Position numbers and translations under genes: made by a program. A stretch of 48,183 nucleotides of DNA from Pseudomonas spelaei (lineage in GTDB: Bacteria > Pseudomonadota > Gammaproteobacteria > Pseudomonadales > Pseudomonadaceae), in assembly GCF_009724245.1 (NCBI RefSeq), contig NZ_WNNK01000032.1:1-48183 (forward strand), given 5' to 3'. Below are positions 1-8,997 of this stretch, in pieces. Each line of letters opens with the position of its first letter. The first letter of the stretch is position 1. The notes beneath the pieces are model-generated. The model was not told the DNA's origin, made no database searches, and was given only the letters and a program-made list of their open reading frames with translations.

Positions 1-120
1 ATAGAGGCTGTGCACAGACACACCCAATCGTGCAGCCACCTCCGAGACAGGAAGCTGCTTTTCGGTCACTTGCTTGACCGCCTGGATTTTGAATTCTTCG
101 GGATAACGCTGGTTGCTCAT
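1..120 (-). CDS. IS3-family transposase OrfA, N-terminal part
   Basis: The first 40 codons are visible, beginning MSNQRYPEEFK and continuing into a helix-turn-helix segment with VSEVAARLGVS. This is the standard N-terminus of IS3-family OrfA (HTH_Tnp_1), which binds the element's ends. The start at 120 is fixed by the AGGAGG four bases upstream. The gene is cut by the window edge, so its integrity cannot be judged. Confidence 0.85.
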   Translation of the reverse strand, partial: MSNQRYPEEFKIQAVKQVTEKQLPVSEVAARLGVSVHSLY

Positions 121-182
121 GGCACCTCCTAATGGGCCTCATTTTAAGGCTTGGAGGTGTCTACGAAACTAGGGGCGATTCA
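1..182 (-). mobile_element. IS3-family insertion sequence, partial (left window edge)
   Basis: The terminal inverted repeat begins at position 182 and reads TGAATCGCCCCTAGTTTC on the minus strand. It is followed by a short leader, a strong ribosome site (AGGAGG at 4 nt from the ATG) and the start of orfA. The rest of the element lies outside the window. A second copy of the same end, about 42 bp long and oppositely oriented, is at 9729-9772. The family call rests on the OrfA N-terminus and the TG-starting repeat. Confidence 0.85.
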
Positions 183-416
183 GCTATCTACCAGGTGACC
201 ATAATTTGCAAATAGGGTTTTTTCGGAGGCAGAGATTGCCGCTGGTTCACTTCTGTACGTTCCAAGGCCTGATAGCTTCTCGATTTGGAAGGACCAATCG
301 TCGCTGGATATAAAATCCGGGTGATGGTAGTCGCCCGATTGTTTGGCGAAATCGACTGTTAGTCCTATGTCGATGAAGGGGAATAGAGGGTGTTTTTTTA
401 TTGAAGATGAATGCAT
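180..416 (-). pseudogene. hypothetical protein truncated by IS end
   Basis: This is a reading frame of 78 codons starting MHSSSIKKHPLFPF, with a plausible ribosome site (AGGA, 8 nt spacing). Its stop codon is the TGA that forms the first three bases of the IS3 end at 182, so the true C-terminus has been lost. I do not recognise a family. The small size, AT-rich sequence and place among mobile debris suggest an accessory gene, but nothing supports a function. Confidence 0.45.
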
Positions 417-511
417 TTTTTTGTTCCTATTGAAAAATTGCTCAACCCTTGAATTTTCCCTCAACGACTGAGAGTAAATCTGGAGTTGCCCATCGTTAAC
501 GAGCCGACCTG

Positions 512-808
512 TCACGCCCGGGCCTCAGCTGACTTCGATGAGAGAAGCGCTTGTTTGCGCAGCGCTTCAAGAAGCGCGGTTTCAGCGCTCTCGGGCTGCG
601 GGTGCTGCCGAAGCCAATTGGCTAACACCGCTTGTAGCTGGGACTCGATGTCACGGCGATCCACCGCACGCACCAAGACCTGTTGCAGTTGCTCGATCAA
701 TACGGGGGCACAAACCTCCAGGGTTTGTAGGGCGTCCTCACCCGGCTGTTCAAGCAACTGGGTCAGGCTTTCAATCAGGTTCTGGGTCAGGGAATTCAAT
801 GCTCTCAT
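512..808 (-). CDS. ICE-associated hypothetical protein (follows the T4SS ATPase)
   Basis: A protein of 98 residues, largely helical by appearance and rich in Leu, Gln and Ala, with no signal peptide or membrane segment. Its ATG overlaps the end of the upstream conjugative ATPase by 4 nt, so the two are translationally coupled in the transfer operon. In related ICEs of the PFGI-1 type a small hypothetical gene sits here, followed by TIGR03757 and TIGR03756. In this window that continuation is missing and those genes lie at 12256-13625. Function unknown. Confidence 0.7.
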   Translation of the reverse strand: MRALNSLTQNLIESLTQLLEQPGEDALQTLEVCAPVLIEQLQQVLVRAVDRRDIESQLQAVLANWLRQHPQPESAETALLEALRKQALLSSKSAEARA

Positions 809-3768
809 GCTTGGCGCTCCAAGGCCGTAACGTGCTCGGGAAAAGTGATGATGTGTGGTTCGATACCGCGATAGCGGTCTAGCGTTGCAGCGACTTCAAT
901 AGCGGCATCGAGCTCGTTGCAGCCGTTGGCTTGCATGATGTCGAAGCGTTGTTTTTTCTCCTCCGGCTCTGTCATGGCCAGGGCCAGGTACAAACTGGGC
1001 GGTACCGCCCGGAACAATATCTCCATGCTTTTGGACAGCACCACCCCTTCGGTGAATTTGCCGCTTTCTTTGCGTGCAGACAGCATCATCGACTTCTGCG
1101 CCGGGGTCAGTTCACGAAAGCGGGCGATCTTTTCTACCTCGTCCGGCGGCATGTTCAAGCACATCCACCATTCGATCATGTTGAGGAGGGCCGAGGCCTC
1201 TGGCGGCACGTCGTCAACGTTCTGCGTGGCCATCCAGAACCAGGCCCCAAGCTTTCGCCACATTTTGGTGATCTTGACGGAGTAGGGGGACAGCAATGGC
1301 ACTTTCAACTGAATGTGGCCTTCGTCGGTGAAGAAGATCAGAGGACGGCCTTTAAACTGGTCTCGCTCTGCAATGTTGTTGACGGTGTTGAGCAGCGAGA
1401 TATATGAAATAGCCATCTGGGCGCTGTAGCCTTCTCGCGCATAGGTGGCCAGGTCAACAATGGTAATGTCCGCTTCGGGCCACGGCGTACCAGGGCGGTT
1501 GAACATGTCACCTTCGGTGCCCATGCAGAACATCAACATGGACTCCGCCATCTCAAAAAAGCGCGCGCTGCGAACTTCCGGAATCCCTGGCTCCAAACCC
1601 TTTTTATGTAGCGCGTCACGAATATCTTCTGGAAGCACGATACGTTGTTCAGCGGTACATTTTTTTGCGGCGGTGAGGATGCATTCGCGGATGGCACTGC
1701 GGTCGGCACGAGTGAGGCGGTCAGCTTCTTTATCTTCACCACCCGTGATCATCAACCTGGCCGTAATTTCCAGTTCACCGAGGATGTCACGTTGTTCATC
1801 CTCGGTTTGGCTGGTCAGGTGTTCGTCCGAAGCCTCAAGGTCATCGGCTTTAAGGATCTTCACGTTTTGGCTGGGGTCGATGAGTTTTACCGCATCAGCG
1901 AAGGGCGCCAGGCTGACACCCGATCCCGGCGCTAACCGAACACGATTTACGGATAACCCCAGTTTTTTTGCGAACTCGCCCAGTAGGCCAAAACTGTTGC
2001 CGGCCTCTACGATGAAAAGACGCGGTCGGTAAATGGCAATGATCTGGCTAAGAATGTTCGTCGCGCTGGCGGATTTGCCTGACCCTGTGGGACCAAAGAT
2101 GAACAGGTGTGCGTTCATCTGGCGATCCAGCTTGTTCAGTGGATCGAAGGTTATCGGCGCACCCCCTCGGTTAAACAGGGTGATACCGGGGTGTCCTGTT
2201 CCGGTCGACCGCCCCCACACGGGGGCCAGGTTCGCAATATGTTGAGCGAACATCAGCTGGGCATACCACTCCAGGGCCTTGCGCTCGTTGGGATCAAAGT
2301 TGCCGGGCAACCATCTGAGGTACGAGTTTAAGGGGGCAACCTCATCCCGAGGTTCCACCGGTTCCATGCCGGCGCCTAGAAGCGCACTGCTCAGTTGTAG
2401 ACTGCGCTCCTGTAACTGCGCGTCGTCTTTCCCGCGCAAGTAAAACGCTACGCTACCTCGATACAACTTGTGCTTACGGCCGAGCAACTGTCGGGCCGTG
2501 GTGACGTCTTCACGGGTCAGAATCGATGCTTGTGTGTCGCCTACCGCTTTACGCGATAACTGTTCCAGATGCCCTTCAAGAATGTCCTGCGGCGTAATCA
2601 CCAGGGTGATGCAGAGAATGGTGTCCTCTGGCATTTTGTCGAACAGTGCGTTGAGTGCATCACCGCCTTTGCGGGTTTCACCCGTCAGATGTCCAGTCTG
2701 GGGAGCGTCTCGTAGACGGTCGAGCATCACTACCCGATGGGGTAGGCCGTCGAAGTACCACAAGCCTTTTTCCGCATCTGAAAACGGTTCACGGTAAAAC
2801 AGGTTTTGCGAAAAATCAGTGCCGCTGGCGAGCGGCAGCTCATTTTCTTCTGAGGGCTGCACCTGTTTGCAGACCAGCTCATAGAAGCGGCGAATGTCCG
2901 CATCTGCAGGTCCTAAGTGGTCTGGACGTGGGTTGAACCAATGAATCAACCAATGGCGAATAGCATGGCCATCCATACGGTGGGTTTTAATGCCGGCGTT
3001 TGCCAGTCCGCCTACCAAACGATCGCAGATGATTTTCAGATAAGGGCCAGGCGCTTGGCCGCGCACGTCCGTTTGTGCGCCCTGGGTGCGTCGGTACACA
3101 ACAATGCGAACGCGCCGTTGCTGGCCCCTCCAAGGCAACTGGCTGACCTTGGTGTCTTCAAACAGTCCGCCTGGTTTAGAAATAGCTTCCAGGTGCTGCT
3201 TCATTAGCTGCAAATAAAGCTCGGTGAAGGCGCTGCCTTGTGCACGGGGCTGAATGTAATCGTGTAATTGCTGCAGGTAGTTGTCCCAATTGGTTTCGTC
3301 CTGGGCGTACATCTGCACGACCCACGGGGAGGTTTCCAGCTCGTCAAAGGAGTCCTGTAGCGCGTTTTCCAGGGCATCCCGGGCTTTGCGCAACCATTCA
3401 GGATCTCGACCTTCAGTACCAATCGGTGTCAACTCGAAGAACGCAGCGCGCGACACGCCGTCTTCCAATAGCATTGCGCTCTCCCCGGGTAGGTAATCCA
3501 CCCAAGGCAGAAGATCCACGAAGGAGGGGTTGACGTGGTACATGCGGGCAACGTCAGCCGTCGTTGCCGGCTTTTGTTTTGGATTACGCCAATCGCTCGG
3601 AGAAGGAATACCCATGGCGGCCAGGCGTTCGTAATACCGTTCAGTAGCGGCCTCGAATGTCTCGGTTGCCGACGTCTGCACGTCGACGGGCTCGGTAGCA
3701 CCTGATAGCAGGTCAGGCTCTACACGATCTGATGCCCGTCGCGTTTTGAATCGTTCAAAAAAGCCCAT
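805..3768 (-). CDS. conjugative transfer ATPase, TIGR03744 (PFL_4706) family, VirB4/TraC-like
   Basis: A protein of 987 residues that should power assembly of the mating-pair formation T4SS at the inner membrane. The N-terminal half is the TraC/VirB4-type region. The C-terminal half is a RecA-like ATPase domain, with Walker A GPTGSGKS around residues 557-564 and a Walker B-like stretch LIFFTDEGH around 805-813. The ATG at 3768 overlaps the lipoprotein stop (TGATG). A TTG one codon upstream is in frame but I prefer the ATG. The length is normal for the family and no frameshift is seen. It is the last large gene of this half of the operon. Confidence 0.93.
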   Translation of the reverse strand: MGFFERFKTRRASDRVEPDLLSGATEPVDVQTSATETFEAATERYYERLAAMGIPSPSDWRNPKQKPATTADVARMYHVNPSFVDLLPWVDYLPGESAMLLEDGVSRAAFFELTPIGTEGRDPEWLRKARDALENALQDSFDELETSPWVVQMYAQDETNWDNYLQQLHDYIQPRAQGSAFTELYLQLMKQHLEAISKPGGLFEDTKVSQLPWRGQQRRVRIVVYRRTQGAQTDVRGQAPGPYLKIICDRLVGGLANAGIKTHRMDGHAIRHWLIHWFNPRPDHLGPADADIRRFYELVCKQVQPSEENELPLASGTDFSQNLFYREPFSDAEKGLWYFDGLPHRVVMLDRLRDAPQTGHLTGETRKGGDALNALFDKMPEDTILCITLVITPQDILEGHLEQLSRKAVGDTQASILTREDVTTARQLLGRKHKLYRGSVAFYLRGKDDAQLQERSLQLSSALLGAGMEPVEPRDEVAPLNSYLRWLPGNFDPNERKALEWYAQLMFAQHIANLAPVWGRSTGTGHPGITLFNRGGAPITFDPLNKLDRQMNAHLFIFGPTGSGKSASATNILSQIIAIYRPRLFIVEAGNSFGLLGEFAKKLGLSVNRVRLAPGSGVSLAPFADAVKLIDPSQNVKILKADDLEASDEHLTSQTEDEQRDILGELEITARLMITGGEDKEADRLTRADRSAIRECILTAAKKCTAEQRIVLPEDIRDALHKKGLEPGIPEVRSARFFEMAESMLMFCMGTEGDMFNRPGTPWPEADITIVDLATYAREGYSAQMAISYISLLNTVNNIAERDQFKGRPLIFFTDEGHIQLKVPLLSPYSVKITKMWRKLGAWFWMATQNVDDVPPEASALLNMIEWWMCLNMPPDEVEKIARFRELTPAQKSMMLSARKESGKFTEGVVLSKSMEILFRAVPPSLYLALAMTEPEEKKQRFDIMQANGCNELDAAIEVAATLDRYRGIEPHIITFPEHVTALERQA

Positions 3769-4220
3769 CAATAGGCCTCCGTGCGTTCACCAGGCATGGC
3801 GTACTGCACGCGCTGATACAGTGGGAATACGGTGGTGTATCCCGGAATCGGTGCGGGGTCTGAACCCGATAGGTGAGGAAACACATACATCACCAGGTCC
3901 GGATTGGGCAGACGCTTAAATTGGCTGTAGATCTCGTTTTGAGCGGTGCGCGTGAACCGGGCGTTGTCGTCCAGGGCTCCCGCCTGATGGGGTTGCAGAG
4001 GTCGACGAAGGTCTTGGCGGGCATCGAGCAACTGGCGGCTGCTCGTGCTATTGCTTGAGCCACCGGCGCCTTGATCCCAAACGTCCATCATCGTGGTATC
4101 GCCATGGGGGAGCAGTTCGTCCTTGCTGGTGGAGCAGCCTGAGGCGAGCATGATGAGAGATGCAATGGCCAGGTATGCAGCCAATTTGAAGCGGGGGTCA
4201 GTCAAGTTCAGTCGAGGCAT
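3768..4220 (-). CDS. conjugative transfer region lipoprotein, TIGR03751 family
   Basis: A protein of 150 residues with a short charged N-terminus, a hydrophobic stretch and a lipobox (LASGC, Cys near residue 29). It is a predicted lipoprotein, probably the VirB7-like component of the T4SS core. The start at 4220 has AGGAG at 7 nt and lies inside the end of the preceding gene, an overlap of about 23 nt. The rest is a soluble periplasmic region. Position between the TIGR03752 protein and the TIGR03744 ATPase matches the conserved order in PFGI-1-like ICEs. Confidence 0.88.
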   Translation of the reverse strand: MPRLNLTDPRFKLAAYLAIASLIMLASGCSTSKDELLPHGDTTMMDVWDQGAGGSSNSTSSRQLLDARQDLRRPLQPHQAGALDDNARFTRTAQNEIYSQFKRLPNPDLVMYVFPHLSGSDPAPIPGYTTVFPLYQRVQYAMPGERTEAY

Positions 4221-5685
4221 GCCGGGCTCCTGAGCGATAATTGACCTTTCGGCCATTGAGTTCGTAATCGATGGTCAGCTGCTGGTCCAGGTGCACAGCG
4301 ACCTTGGCGCCTGGCTGCACGTACACTGCAGCGAAGGCTTGTCCATAGAGTTTGTTTATCCAACTGGAAACGTCATTGACGCCCTGGCCGATGATCTTGC
4401 CCATGGCTTCGCTGCCAGACATCCCCACCGTGCCGACAGTGCCCGTCTGGGTATTCATGAAGGAGCTGCTTTTGCCATCCGATTTGATGAGCGAGGCAGC
4501 TCCGGCGCCGGCGGCGGTAATCAATACCTGAGAGCCGATGTATTGCGAGGCGTTGCTTTTACGATCACCACTGATGCAGGGAATGCCATAGGCATCGCTG
4601 ATCCAGCCCAGGCCCCCCTGAATGGTGGTTTGGTTGCCGTTGTTCTGGTTATTAGCATTCTGGTTGCCGTTTGTTTCTTCTTGCGGCTGTGGCAGTGTGC
4701 GCACGGTGCCGTCATTAAAAACAAAGGTCAGACTTTTTATCTGCCCGCGTACGCATGACAGGGTCCAGTCGCCGGAAGCAGTTCCGCTGGCCACGGCGCC
4801 GGCGACGTCGGGCAAATCGATACCGTTGGCGGTGAGGTTGTCTGGGCCGATTAGCACCTTGAACGGGTAAGGGTCGTTGACAGTACCGTCAATGGGTACC
4901 CGGCCGATCAACGCGGACATGGCCACCGATCCCATCAACGTTGAGTTCTGCGGCAGTGTGTAAACCTTGCGCACCTGTTTACGGGCCTCCTGCGGCGCAA
5001 AATCATTCGCCACGTTTTGGGCTCCGGTGCGTAGTGCATTTTGACCCCGGTCTACGGACTCGCCAAAGGAGGTCGGAAAGTTGAAGCCACTGGCTGTTTG
5101 ATTTGAACCCGCAGCGATGGGTTTTCCGTTGATATCGACCGGAGTCGCGTCTTGCGGCTCAATCCAAACAACGTCCAGTCCAGGCGCCCCTTGAAAGCCT
5201 TGGCCATCACCTGGTTGAACGCCGAAGCCGATCGGCAAGTCCGCTCCAGATGAACTGACGTTTCCGCTTTTGTTGCTCAGGGTGTTGTATTGCTGCTGCA
5301 GCGTGTCCAGGATGGTTTGGCTTTGCTGTTGTGATTCTTGTTTCAAGGTTTGCTGCACGTTTTGCAGCTTGCTGTCGACGTTGTCGTTGATCGACTGTAA
5401 GCGTCTTTGCAGCTCAATGTTCTGTTGTTTCAACTCATCGTTGTTTTTCAGCGCATTGGAGACTTGGTCCTTGAGCTGTCGGCTTTCCACGACAATGGTG
5501 CGCAACGTGTCGCCGGGCGTATCACCATCAACGCCCATTTTTTTAGCTTCACCCGCACTGAGCACGACCGTTTCTGGGTGCGCCTGTTGTTCGGTATTGC
5601 GGCTAGTGAATAATTTGATTACCACGAATATCGCCAGGATCGCGAACGGAATGACCAGGAACTTAATCAGCGGATTATTCTTCAT
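4198..5685 (-). CDS. T4SS core protein, TIGR03752 (PFL_4705) family, VirB10/TraB-like
   Basis: A protein of 495 residues with one N-terminal membrane segment (about residues 8-26). This is followed by a Gln-rich coiled coil (about 70-135) and a periplasmic beta-rich domain with the TraB/VirB10 character, ending in a region that calls for an outer-membrane core complex. It should bridge inner membrane and outer-membrane pore. The start overlaps the end of the TIGR03749 gene by 11 nt. A Gln/Asn-rich linker (about 335-355) is a low-complexity feature. Length is normal for the family. Confidence 0.9.
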   Translation of the reverse strand: MKNNPLIKFLVIPFAILAIFVVIKLFTSRNTEQQAHPETVVLSAGEAKKMGVDGDTPGDTLRTIVVESRQLKDQVSNALKNNDELKQQNIELQRRLQSINDNVDSKLQNVQQTLKQESQQQSQTILDTLQQQYNTLSNKSGNVSSSGADLPIGFGVQPGDGQGFQGAPGLDVVWIEPQDATPVDINGKPIAAGSNQTASGFNFPTSFGESVDRGQNALRTGAQNVANDFAPQEARKQVRKVYTLPQNSTLMGSVAMSALIGRVPIDGTVNDPYPFKVLIGPDNLTANGIDLPDVAGAVASGTASGDWTLSCVRGQIKSLTFVFNDGTVRTLPQPQEETNGNQNANNQNNGNQTTIQGGLGWISDAYGIPCISGDRKSNASQYIGSQVLITAAGAGAASLIKSDGKSSSFMNTQTGTVGTVGMSGSEAMGKIIGQGVNDVSSWINKLYGQAFAAVYVQPGAKVAVHLDQQLTIDYELNGRKVNYRSGARHASTELD

Positions 5686-6589
5686 GGCGGCCTCCCTTCG
5701 GATCGATCTGGCTGGCGGCGGCCGGCAACAACGATTCGGCTAAACCATGGCCACGGGTCACCAGGTAGACGGTTGTGGTATCGCTGGCATCGCCCTTGGC
5801 TCCCAGGTAGGGATGCTGGAACGTCGCGGTGACAAAGTCGCCCATCAAGTCCCGAGGGTCCAGGGGGAGGTGTTGAACGCTGGTGTTACGCAGCTTCACC
5901 GCCGTGACCCAGTACTCATCTAACCGCCACGAACCTAACGCAGAGGCTGCGACCGGCAATGTTGGTAGTAGAGTCGTGAGGTCCAGACCTCGCTTGAGAT
6001 TGACTTGCGCAACTCCATCCACGGGTTCAAGGGTGCGTAAGGGGGCATACAGCATTTGAGCGGCGTAGCGTGTCAGCACCACCGGCAGTGGGGTTTCACG
6101 TCGGGGCGCTGGTGGCTCTTTTTCCTCTTCTGCATACTGTTCGCTAGAAACACCTATGGGTGTTGCAGGCCGAGTATTCGTACGCTTGGAATGAGCGTTG
6201 GCTTGTCCATATCGAGATGATGGGCTTTCCTCGGCAATAATTTTCACGGGCTCGGGCGCGGTCTGATTCGGCTTCCCTGCAGTTGCGATGATATCCACGA
6301 GCATAATCTCGCCGGTGCTCATGTTTTGCAGCTGCAAGCGGGTCGGTTCGATCTGCTCCTTTGCCAGCAGGTAGAGAGCGCCGCCGGTGCTCTGGACGCG
6401 CAGTTTGTCGACCAGGTTGCGAGGCAGGCCTACTCGAACATTTTGATCGACAAAGACAATACGCTCCTGACCCACGATCAACGGCAGTGCCAGCGGAATT
6501 CGGTCCCAGCGCAGGATTTCAACTGCGTTGACCAACCCGCAGAAGTAGAGGATCAGTAGGCCAATAATCAGCCGGAGGCGTATCATCAC
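5675..6589 (-). CDS. ICE protein, TIGR03749 (PFL_4704) family, VirB9/TraK-like
   Basis: A protein of 304 residues with an N-terminal signal sequence (MMIRLRLIIGLLILYFCGLVNA) followed by a periplasmic domain (residues about 22-110, beta-rich). A low-complexity charged linker follows (about 115-170), then a C-terminal domain. By family and position it is a secretin-like or VirB9/TraK-like part of the T4SS outer-membrane core. Two adjacent ATGs (6589 and 6586) follow GGAGG and cannot be told apart. The gene overlaps both neighbours and is part of the same transcript. Confidence 0.88.
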   Translation of the reverse strand: MMIRLRLIIGLLILYFCGLVNAVEILRWDRIPLALPLIVGQERIVFVDQNVRVGLPRNLVDKLRVQSTGGALYLLAKEQIEPTRLQLQNMSTGEIMLVDIIATAGKPNQTAPEPVKIIAEESPSSRYGQANAHSKRTNTRPATPIGVSSEQYAEEEKEPPAPRRETPLPVVLTRYAAQMLYAPLRTLEPVDGVAQVNLKRGLDLTTLLPTLPVAASALGSWRLDEYWVTAVKLRNTSVQHLPLDPRDLMGDFVTATFQHPYLGAKGDASDTTTVYLVTRGHGLAESLLPAAASQIDPKGGRHEE

Positions 6590-7239
6590 TTGCCTCCTGA
6601 CCTGGTAGGTTCTGCAGAGACTTCGATGCGCTGTGGATTACTGCTGTAGCAGTCCCAGGCCAGGCCGAAAGGGTTCTTTTCGGGATCAATATCGGCTCGA
6701 ATGATGTGCAAGGGATAACGAGCCAGTGCTCTTTTTACCCGCTCACCGCCATAGTGTTCATCGGCGGAGATATCCAAATTAACGGTCCAGTCGTTGATGC
6801 TGTGCTGCTCAATACGTTGCCCTGATTTATCGTTAATGCCTCTGCCTGGAATCTCAAAGACACCTCGCTCGCGTTTTCGTAGTTCTCCGCTGTTGCGACG
6901 TAGTTCGAAATCTCTCTGCAAAAAGGTTTTGCAATTGGGGGTCAGGTAGCCACTCAGGCGGACAATGTTGTCCTCGTAGTCGGTTTCACCGTCAGAGGGC
7001 CACCGGTTCATCTGTTGGAAGATGTACAGTCCAAAGGCATATACCGACTCTGGCGGGACATCCCACCATTGGCGGGTGCTGCCTGATCGAAGGTCTGGTG
7101 GCACATGGATCGTCAAGTTGCGCGGAGCGCTCTGCCAGCCATAGGCCATGTACAGGCCTAGGGCAATCAGCAGTCCAATAACCAAGCGCAGGCTGTTGAT
7201 ATGGGCCAGTTGCGCATCCACTTTCTTGCGGTAGGTCAT
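6586..7239 (-). CDS. ICE protein, TIGR03746 (PFL_4703) family, TraE/VirB8-like
   Basis: A protein of 217 residues with a single transmembrane helix at about residues 15-35 (LVIGLLIALGLYMAYGW) and a periplasmic domain. This is typical of TraE/VirB8-type inner-membrane scaffold proteins of conjugative T4SS. The start MTYRKK at 7239 has GGGAGG just 4 nt upstream and overlaps the previous stop as ATGA. An upstream ATG in frame (7263) is less likely. A partial copy of this gene's 5' end is repeated at 22800-22850 on the other strand. Confidence 0.88.
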   Translation of the reverse strand: MTYRKKVDAQLAHINSLRLVIGLLIALGLYMAYGWQSAPRNLTIHVPPDLRSGSTRQWWDVPPESVYAFGLYIFQQMNRWPSDGETDYEDNIVRLSGYLTPNCKTFLQRDFELRRNSGELRKRERGVFEIPGRGINDKSGQRIEQHSINDWTVNLDISADEHYGGERVKRALARYPLHIIRADIDPEKNPFGLAWDCYSSNPQRIEVSAEPTRSGGK

Positions 7240-7613
7240 GCGCCCTCCCGATGGCAGGTCCACGCACCCGTGCGTGTGATCAACTGGGCTTTGTTCCAGG
7301 TCGGGAAAATACGTGCGACGTTCAGTTGCATCTGGCGATATAGCCAGGTGTCAGGTCGACCGCGTTTCCAACGCCGCAAGAAACGGCTGGCAAGCGTCAA
7401 ACCGAGGACCGCACAGAACATGGCAGTGGCGATGATCAACGCCCAAATCTGGGTCAGGATCGCTGCCAGAGCGCCCACAACCAGCCCTGCGCCGGCACTG
7501 ACCGCCAAGGTGGCCCACATCTCATCGGCGGTGAGGCCGCCCATGATCACTGGCTGATTGTTCAGTCGCACTGGTAGGAAAACCAAGGTTCCGTCGTCTG
7601 AGAGTTCTGTCAT
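7236..7613 (-). CDS. conjugative transfer region protein, TIGR03750 (DUF3487) family
   Basis: A protein of 125 residues with two adjacent hydrophobic helices (about 35-55 and 57-78) and a basic C-terminus. TIGR03750/DUF3487 members are small inner-membrane proteins in the TraL/VirB3 position, interacting with the ATPase. It overlaps the next gene by 4 nt. The 3' two thirds is duplicated, with changes, at about 22583-22790. Confidence 0.85.
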   Translation of the reverse strand: MTELSDDGTLVFLPVRLNNQPVIMGGLTADEMWATLAVSAGAGLVVGALAAILTQIWALIIATAMFCAVLGLTLASRFLRRWKRGRPDTWLYRQMQLNVARIFPTWNKAQLITRTGAWTCHREGA

Positions 7614-7625
7614 GGCCTAGGCTCG

Positions 7626-7964
7626 TTAAAGAATGTTGGTAGCCTTGGTGACTAGAAAAATGGCGATACCCAAAATAGCGACGCCCACAGCGGCCGTTGC
7701 ACCAAGGTCCATCCATTTCTTTTTGCCGTGCTGGATCTCGTGGTAGGTGCCAAAGGCATGCCAAGCAACCCCGCTGAAAATGACAGCGCAGATGATGAGG
7801 CCGAGCAGAAAAAAACCGTCAAAGGCATAGTTCTGCATGGTTTGCATCAGGTTGGAGCCTTCGCCGCGTGTGGGGGGCTGAGACTGGGGCAGTGCAGCCA
7901 TGGCCAACTGGGGAAGCGCAAGGAGGCCGATCAGCAAGCGGCACGGGTGTGAGAGCAATGGCAT
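7626..7964 (-). CDS. ICE membrane protein, TIGR03745 (PFL_4702) family, pilin/VirB2-like
   Basis: A protein of 112 residues with an N-terminal signal peptide (cleavage likely near AMA, residues 21-23). Two hydrophobic helices follow (about 50-72 and 88-110) with a short basic loop (GKKKW) between them. This is the layout of a VirB2/TraA-like pilin precursor. Spacing to neighbours is 12-18 nt. Family assignment is from position, size and topology. Confidence 0.85.
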   Translation of the reverse strand: MPLLSHPCRLLIGLLALPQLAMAALPQSQPPTRGEGSNLMQTMQNYAFDGFFLLGLIICAVIFSGVAWHAFGTYHEIQHGKKKWMDLGATAAVGVAILGIAIFLVTKATNIL

Positions 7965-7982
7965 GGTGAATCTCCGATAGAG

Positions 7983-8222
7983 TCAACTGAGAACAAACGT
8001 CGTGAGGATCATGCAAAGCAGCAGGATGCGAACAACCGACGTCGAGGCCACCGTGCGATCAAGGTTTCCGGTAGCCCACCCTCGGTAGCAGCTCCAGACA
8101 GCCCAAGCGCCCCACAAAAAGATGATGGCCACAGCGAGCCCAACGAAAAACAGGTGGCTGGACGAGGCGGGGAATCCTCCCGCTGCTTGAAAGGCTGAGG
8201 CCTGAGCGCCGCTCATGCTCAT
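7983..8222 (-). CDS. ICE membrane protein, TIGR03758 (PFL_4701) family
   Basis: A small protein of 79 residues with two transmembrane helices (about 26-45 and 60-78). It starts MSMSGAQASAFQAAGG and overlaps the RAQPRD gene stop by 4 nt. It is one of the conserved tiny membrane subunits of this T4SS class. Its exact role is unknown, but co-occurrence with the pilin-like TIGR03745 next door suggests a place in the inner-membrane complex or pilus. Confidence 0.82.
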   Translation of the reverse strand: MSMSGAQASAFQAAGGFPASSSHLFFVGLAVAIIFLWGAWAVWSCYRGWATGNLDRTVASTSVVRILLLCMILTTFVLS

Positions 8223-8572
8223 GGCTTGCGTCCTTCTGTCGTGTATTGGCCCGAAAGCTCGACAGGATCACGCGGCTGGGCTCGGCTTGGGGTCAGGTAG
8301 CCCTCCAGACCGTGGCGAATGCGAGCGATATCGGCCGCCAAACGCTGGTAATCGAAGAAGTAGCGCTTGCCCGGTTCATCAGCCACTTGCGCGCTACGAC
8401 GCGCCGTGTCCTCCAAAGCATTCAACTGGCGGATCATCACGACCAGGTTGGTCTGTTCGGAGGCCGAAGCTGCGGCGGCATGGGAGATAGGCACGCAGCA
8501 TCCAGAGAGTGCGATGAGGCTTGGCAAGGCAATTCGGCAAATGAATGCAGTGAGGCGCGAGTACTGGATCAC
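8219..8572 (-). CDS. RAQPRD-family ICE protein (TIGR01690)
   Basis: A protein of 117 residues with a signal peptide (hydrophobic stretch about 8-30, then HAAAASASEQ). The diagnostic RAQPRD sequence is near residues 97-102, directly visible in TPSRAQPRDPVEL. The family is found only in conjugative islands and is periplasmic, with function unknown. It heads the compact T4SS gene block, and the next gene upstream starts after about 110 nt. Confidence 0.92.
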   Translation of the reverse strand: MIQYSRLTAFICRIALPSLIALSGCCVPISHAAAASASEQTNLVVMIRQLNALEDTARRSAQVADEPGKRYFFDYQRLAADIARIRHGLEGYLTPSRAQPRDPVELSGQYTTEGRKP

Positions 8573-8685
8573 GGCTGGGCTCTGGTCATTCCTGAGGCCA
8601 TCAGCTTGCCGTTTTCAACCAGACGTGCGCCGCAAGAAAACCATATTTAAGGCTGTAAGGATTTCTTCAGGCGATACCGAACCTA

Positions 8686-8997
8686 TCAATCATTGGAGAT
8701 AGGGCGTTTGAAGAACAGCAGATACCCGATGGGCAAGGCGAATCCGTAAGCCCAGCCTTGGGCGTTTTGATTGCCGACCTTGACTTCTCCTTTGACCACG
8801 GGCTGGACGCTGACCAGCTCCCAGCCTTCGCTGCCTAATTGAGCAAGGCGGTTTTGACGTTCAGAATCTTCCAGAAAACCCTGGGTGTCGGGTTCAGTGG
8901 TGGGCTCTTCGGACTTGAACATGAAGAGCTTTTTGGTTCTGACAACGTACTGAAAGGAAGAGAACTCAGTGTGGTATTCAAATAGTTGGCGGCTCAT
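8686..8997 (-). CDS. hypothetical protein, DUF4177-like
   Basis: A protein of 103 residues starting MSRQLFEYHTEF with GAGG 8 nt upstream. A longer in-frame start at 9159 exists but has no ribosome site. The central part has the RLAQLGSEGWELVSVQPV motif typical of the small DUF4177 family (YxxxxN..GxxGWEL). A hydrophobic segment (YGFALPIGYLLFF) lies near the C-terminus. Function unknown. It sits upstream of the T4SS block in the same direction and may be an accessory gene of the ICE. Confidence 0.65.
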   Translation of the reverse strand: MSRQLFEYHTEFSSFQYVVRTKKLFMFKSEEPTTEPDTQGFLEDSERQNRLAQLGSEGWELVSVQPVVKGEVKVGNQNAQGWAYGFALPIGYLLFFKRPISND